Source: Proteobacteria bacterium UBA4656 (GTDB taxonomy: Bacteria > Pseudomonadota > Gammaproteobacteria > Xanthomonadales > Ahniellaceae). From it: DNA of 25,113 nucleotides. Position numbers and translations under genes: made by a program. The stretch spans positions 1,035 through 26,147 of the forward strand of contig DHLY01000041.1 in NCBI GenBank assembly GCA_002405525.1. Reading direction: 5' to 3'. Below the pieces are notes generated by a model. That model did not search any database. It saw nothing but the letters and a program-made list of their open reading frames with translations, and was not told the origin of the DNA. Positions 24,003-25,113 of this stretch are shown piece after piece. Numbering within the stretch: the first letter of the stretch is position 1; every line of letters starts with the position of its first letter.

Positions 24003-24821
24003 TCAGAGGAACAGATCAGGCAGCAGTGGTTGCGCGGGGTCGACCGCGTAGCGGGTGAAATCCGTGACGCCGGACTCGCGCAGCACATCCTCGTCGATCA
24101 GGAACCTGCCGCTGCGCGAACGCGCGGGCGCGCCGAAGACAGCATGCGCGGCGTCGGCCATGATCTCCGGCGTGCGGCAGCGCGCGGGATCGACGCCGGG
24201 GATCATCGCCAGCGCGGCGGTCCGGATCACGGTTCGTGGCCACAGGGCATTGACCGCCACGCCGTGGCCACGGAACTCCTCGGCCATCCCCAGCACGCAC
24301 TGGCTCATCCCGTACTTGGCCATCGTGTAGGCGAGGTGCGGAGCGAACCACCGCGGGTCCATGTTCAGTGGCGGCGAAAGCACGAGGATGTGCGGATTGT
24401 CGGCGCGCAGCAGATGCGGCAGGCAGACCTGCGAGCACAGGAAAGTGCCGCGAACGTTGACCCCGAACATCAGGTCGAAGCGCTTCATCGGCGTGTCCAG
24501 GGTGCCGCTCAGCGAGATCGCGCTGGCGTTGTTCACCAGGATGTCGATGCCGCCGAACCGCTCGACCGCGGCATCCACTGCGGCGCGCACCTCGGATTCG
24601 TCGCGGACGTCGCACTTCACCGCCAGTGCGCGGCCACCGGCGGCCTCGACTTGCGCCGCAGCGGAGTGGATCGTGCCCGGCAACTTCGGATTGGGCACGT
24701 GGCTCTTGGCCGCGATGGCGATGTTCGCGCCATCGCGCGCCGCACGCAGCGCGATCGCCAGCCCGATGCCGCGCGAGGCGCCAGTGATGAAAAGGGTCTT
24801 GCCGGCCAACGTGGCGGTCAT
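24003..24821 (-). CDS. HSDL2-type short-chain dehydrogenase/reductase
   Basis: A 272-aa NAD(P)-dependent oxidoreductase that closely resembles the dehydrogenase domain of HSDL2. The cofactor loop is TGASRGIG (13-20), CDVRDE follows at 70-75, and NNAS (97-100) is the structural NNAG equivalent. The catalytic residues are Ser149, Tyr165 and Lys169 in LSPP and YTMAKYG. KLPGTIHSAA (46-55) and NALWPRTVI are typical of HSDL2 relatives. The ATG at 24821 was chosen because AGGGA lies about 9 bases upstream and MTATLAGKTLF fits the family; the ATG at 24830 would add three residues. It is followed 20 bases later by the methyltransferase-like gene. The substrate (lipid or acyl-CoA derivative) is a guess. 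Confidence 0.9.
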   Translation of the reverse strand: MTATLAGKTLFITGASRGIGLAIALRAARDGANIAIAAKSHVPNPKLPGTIHSAAAQVEAAGGRALAVKCDVRDESEVRAAVDAAVERFGGIDILVNNASAISLSGTLDTPMKRFDLMFGVNVRGTFLCSQVCLPHLLRADNPHILVLSPPLNMDPRWFAPHLAYTMAKYGMSQCVLGMAEEFRGHGVAVNALWPRTVIRTAALAMIPGVDPARCRTPEIMADAAHAVFGAPARSRSGRFLIDEDVLRESGVTDFTRYAVDPAQPLLPDLFL

Positions 24822-24907
24822 GGAAGGCATCCCTGAGGACCCCCGGATTCTAGCCGAGGCCAGAGCGGCGGCGGCGCGCGAGGCGGAGCCTGTGGGCGGA
24901 GCGCCTT

Positions 24908-25060
24908 GGGAGCCTCTGAACCAGTCCCCGTCACCGCGCCGGAGGTTGTGCGGCTGGCCAGCAAGGCGCGCGTCGCGGGGCATGGTGGTTCAGTGTCCGA
25001 GACGCGCAACGCGGCTGGACGGCCGCGCAATCCCGGCCCGAAGGCTTGTCTGTGCGCGCT
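24908..25060 (-). repeat. Dispersed 3'-end repeat, copy D
   Basis: A non-coding repeat of about 150 bp that matches copy C block by block (CGCGCCGGAGGT, GTGCGGC, GCGCGTCGCGGGGCATGGTG, CCCGAAGGC). It lies 5' of the SDR gene; by the pattern of the other copies it would be 3' of a minus-strand gene beyond the window. The 24822-25113 region holds no other recognisable feature, and no coding sequence is visible up to the window end. Confidence 0.65.
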
Positions 25061-25113
25061 ACCGCGCTGCATTGGACGCCATGTTGCGACGGCGCACAGA
25101 AACAACGCGGGCG

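Overview
The window is a high-GC chromosomal segment with ordinary housekeeping content. Protein similarities (QueD, RppH, Fis, PurH, PurD, HemL, bacterioferritin), the order fis-purH-purD, the DUF2884 protein and the RppH GTG start all fit a gammaproteobacterium, most likely Lysobacterales (Xanthomonadales). That placement is inference from recalled protein families; no search was run. No CRISPR array, phage, transposase gene or secretion cluster is visible.

Layout. (1) 60-2575: a phasin gene; elongator tRNA-Met followed directly by queD on the minus strand (they share one base); then rppH and, behind a promoter overlapped by a Fur-box-like site, bfd and bfr. (2) 2592-7912, minus strand: a two-gene signalling operon with its own promoter. 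The first gene encodes a 927-aa receiver/receiver/GGDEF/EAL protein in which both c-di-GMP enzyme domains look dead. The second encodes an 836-aa BarA-like hybrid histidine kinase ending in an HPt domain. (3) 8192-11547, plus strand: fis, then purH-purD, the last steps of IMP synthesis plus the GAR synthetase step. (4) 11722-15492, minus strand: a dihaem cytochrome c behind a long acetyl-CoA hydrolase/CoA-transferase homologue, and a secreted DUF2884 protein. (5) 15767-18511: a large secreted lysyl-endopeptidase-like serine protease with C-terminal accessory domains. (6) 18572-20459, minus strand: a YcgR-like PilZ protein with a sigma-28-like promoter, and a 2-oxoglutarate/Fe(II) dioxygenase. 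(7) 20532-22956: hemL coupled to a Cys/Met-metabolism PLP enzyme. (8) 23215-24821, minus strand: an HSDL2-type short-chain dehydrogenase followed by a SAM-methyltransferase-like gene.

Between the genes lies a degenerate, roughly 130-155 bp repeat with four copies (11548-11696, 14531-14682, 22965-23103, 24908-25060) and possibly a fifth near 600-690. Where the neighbouring gene is visible, each copy lies just 3' of a gene and in the same orientation as that gene. Two genes (purD and the PilZ gene) also end in the same stop-codon-spanning hairpin.

Most unusual points: the tRNA-Met/queD one-base overlap, the 3'-end repeat family, and the signalling operon that pairs an intact phosphorelay kinase with a doubly degenerate GGDEF-EAL protein. 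Nothing here is clearly a new defence or biosynthetic system. All functional statements rest on motif reading by eye.
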